From Candidatus Nitrosopumilus sp. (GTDB lineage Archaea > Thermoproteota > Nitrososphaeria > Nitrososphaerales > Nitrosopumilaceae), in contig JABMOR010000029.1 of the NCBI GenBank assembly GCA_013203245.1, positions 1 to 12,133 of the forward strand: DNA of 12,133 nt, read 5' to 3'. Every line of letters begins with the position of its first letter. Positions within the stretch are counted from its first letter, which is position 1. The notes under the pieces are model-generated. The model was not told the origin of the DNA. It did not search any database and saw only the letters and a program-made list of their open reading frames with translations. Positions 11,833-12,133 of this stretch are shown here, one piece after another. The translations under genes and the position numbers were made by a program.

Positions 11833-11861
11833 CAGAATTTCTATAATTTAAGGATACCAGA

Positions 11862-12133
11862 TTATGTCAGAGACAATTCAATGTAGACATCGTCAGGAAT
11901 TTTTAGTCTCATTAGTTGTCTGATTGCTTTATCATCAGCGTTGATATTGATTATTCTTCTATGCATTTTCATTTCCCATTTTTCATAAGTTTCAGTACCA
12001 CTACCACATGGTGATTTTCTAGTTGCAACGTGTAATCTTTTTACAGGAAGTGGAGTTGGACCTTTAACTTTAACACCGGTTTTTTTACCGATACCCATTA
12101 TCTCACCACATACGTCATCTAGTTTTGGTAGAC
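11862..12133 (-). CDS. rps10: 30S ribosomal protein uS10 (5' end outside window)
   Basis: The frame is open from the right edge: LPKLDDVCGEIMGIGKKTGV precedes the first visible Met (12098), which is internal. Archaeal uS10 is about 102 residues; 89 are visible, so about 13 are missing. Diagnostic stretches are GPTPLPVKRLHVATRKSPCG, ETYEKWEMKMHRR, and IPDDVYIEL near the C-terminus. It is part of the small-subunit head, binding 16S rRNA. In archaea the gene often follows the elongation factor 1A gene; what lies upstream here is out of view. Rpo12 follows after 29 bp. Confidence 0.95.
   Translation of the reverse strand, partial: LPKLDDVCGEIMGIGKKTGVKVKGPTPLPVKRLHVATRKSPCGSGTETYEKWEMKMHRRIININADDKAIRQLMRLKIPDDVYIELSLT

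Noticed and set aside
11862..12098. uS10 as a complete 78-aa gene starting at 12098
   Set aside because: The frame stays open to the window edge and the upstream residues match the uS10 N-terminal region, so that Met is internal.

Overview
The window looks like a piece of an ammonia-oxidising thaumarchaeon of the Nitrosopumilus type. The evidence: strongly AT-rich DNA; archaeal uS10 and RNA polymerase subunit Rpo12; a J-domain/ferredoxin fusion of the kind reported from Thaumarchaeota; a two-domain 3-hydroxybutyryl-CoA dehydrogenase of the kind used in the thaumarchaeal hydroxypropionate/hydroxybutyrate CO2-fixation cycle; many small zinc-finger proteins; and archaeal promoters whose TATA boxes lie about 25-30 bases before the start codon, implying leaderless mRNAs. 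Family names come from motif recognition; no search was run.

Layout. 1-577: 3' part of a DnaJ-ferredoxin gene, overlapping tail to tail with a HIT hydrolase gene (574-981, minus). 1019-1465 (minus): a 55-aa C2H2 zinc-finger gene abutting a small membrane-protein gene. 1634-3384 (minus): compact operon of universal stress protein, four-CBS protein and a small unknown protein. A single palindromic TATA sequence near 3412 seems to serve both this operon and a divergent two-finger gene (3437-3664). 3821-5321 (minus): membrane-anchored zinc ribbon followed by a secreted, C-terminally anchored sugar-dehydrogenase-like beta-propeller. 5501-8941 (minus): surface and secreted proteins (a 36-aa membrane peptide, a 78-aa anchored protein, a Ca-binding TSP3-repeat protein, a subtilisin-like protease, a DUF5667-like protein) plus one unknown 77-aa gene. 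9115-10254 (plus): 3-hydroxybutyryl-CoA dehydrogenase. 10244-10753 (minus): LOG-like TIGR00725 protein. 10829-10951 (plus): 40-aa ribbon-helix-helix protein. 11018-11628 (plus): triple zinc ribbon and double C2H2 finger. 11629-12133 (minus): Rpo12 and the 5'-truncated uS10.

The most unusual signal outside genes is a bipartite dispersed repeat. The complete copy is at 6045-6137. Its right module recurs at 1548-1601 and 3757-3810, and its left module at 9003-9037. Copies align without gaps, are about half G+C in AT-rich surroundings, lie only between genes, and show no codon-like substitution pattern. A structured RNA or a non-coding mobile element fits better than a gene. Other regulatory candidates are a perfect 10-bp-arm palindrome over a start codon (7001-7022), a 9-bp-arm inverted repeat before the ribbon-helix-helix gene (10779-10805), a 7-codon leader ORF with its own Shine-Dalgarno sequence (6664-6687), and two identical 12-bp TATA elements 21 bp apart (9063-9095).

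No rRNA, tRNA, CRISPR array, insertion sequence or integrase was seen. No stretch of more than 300 bases lacks a gene.
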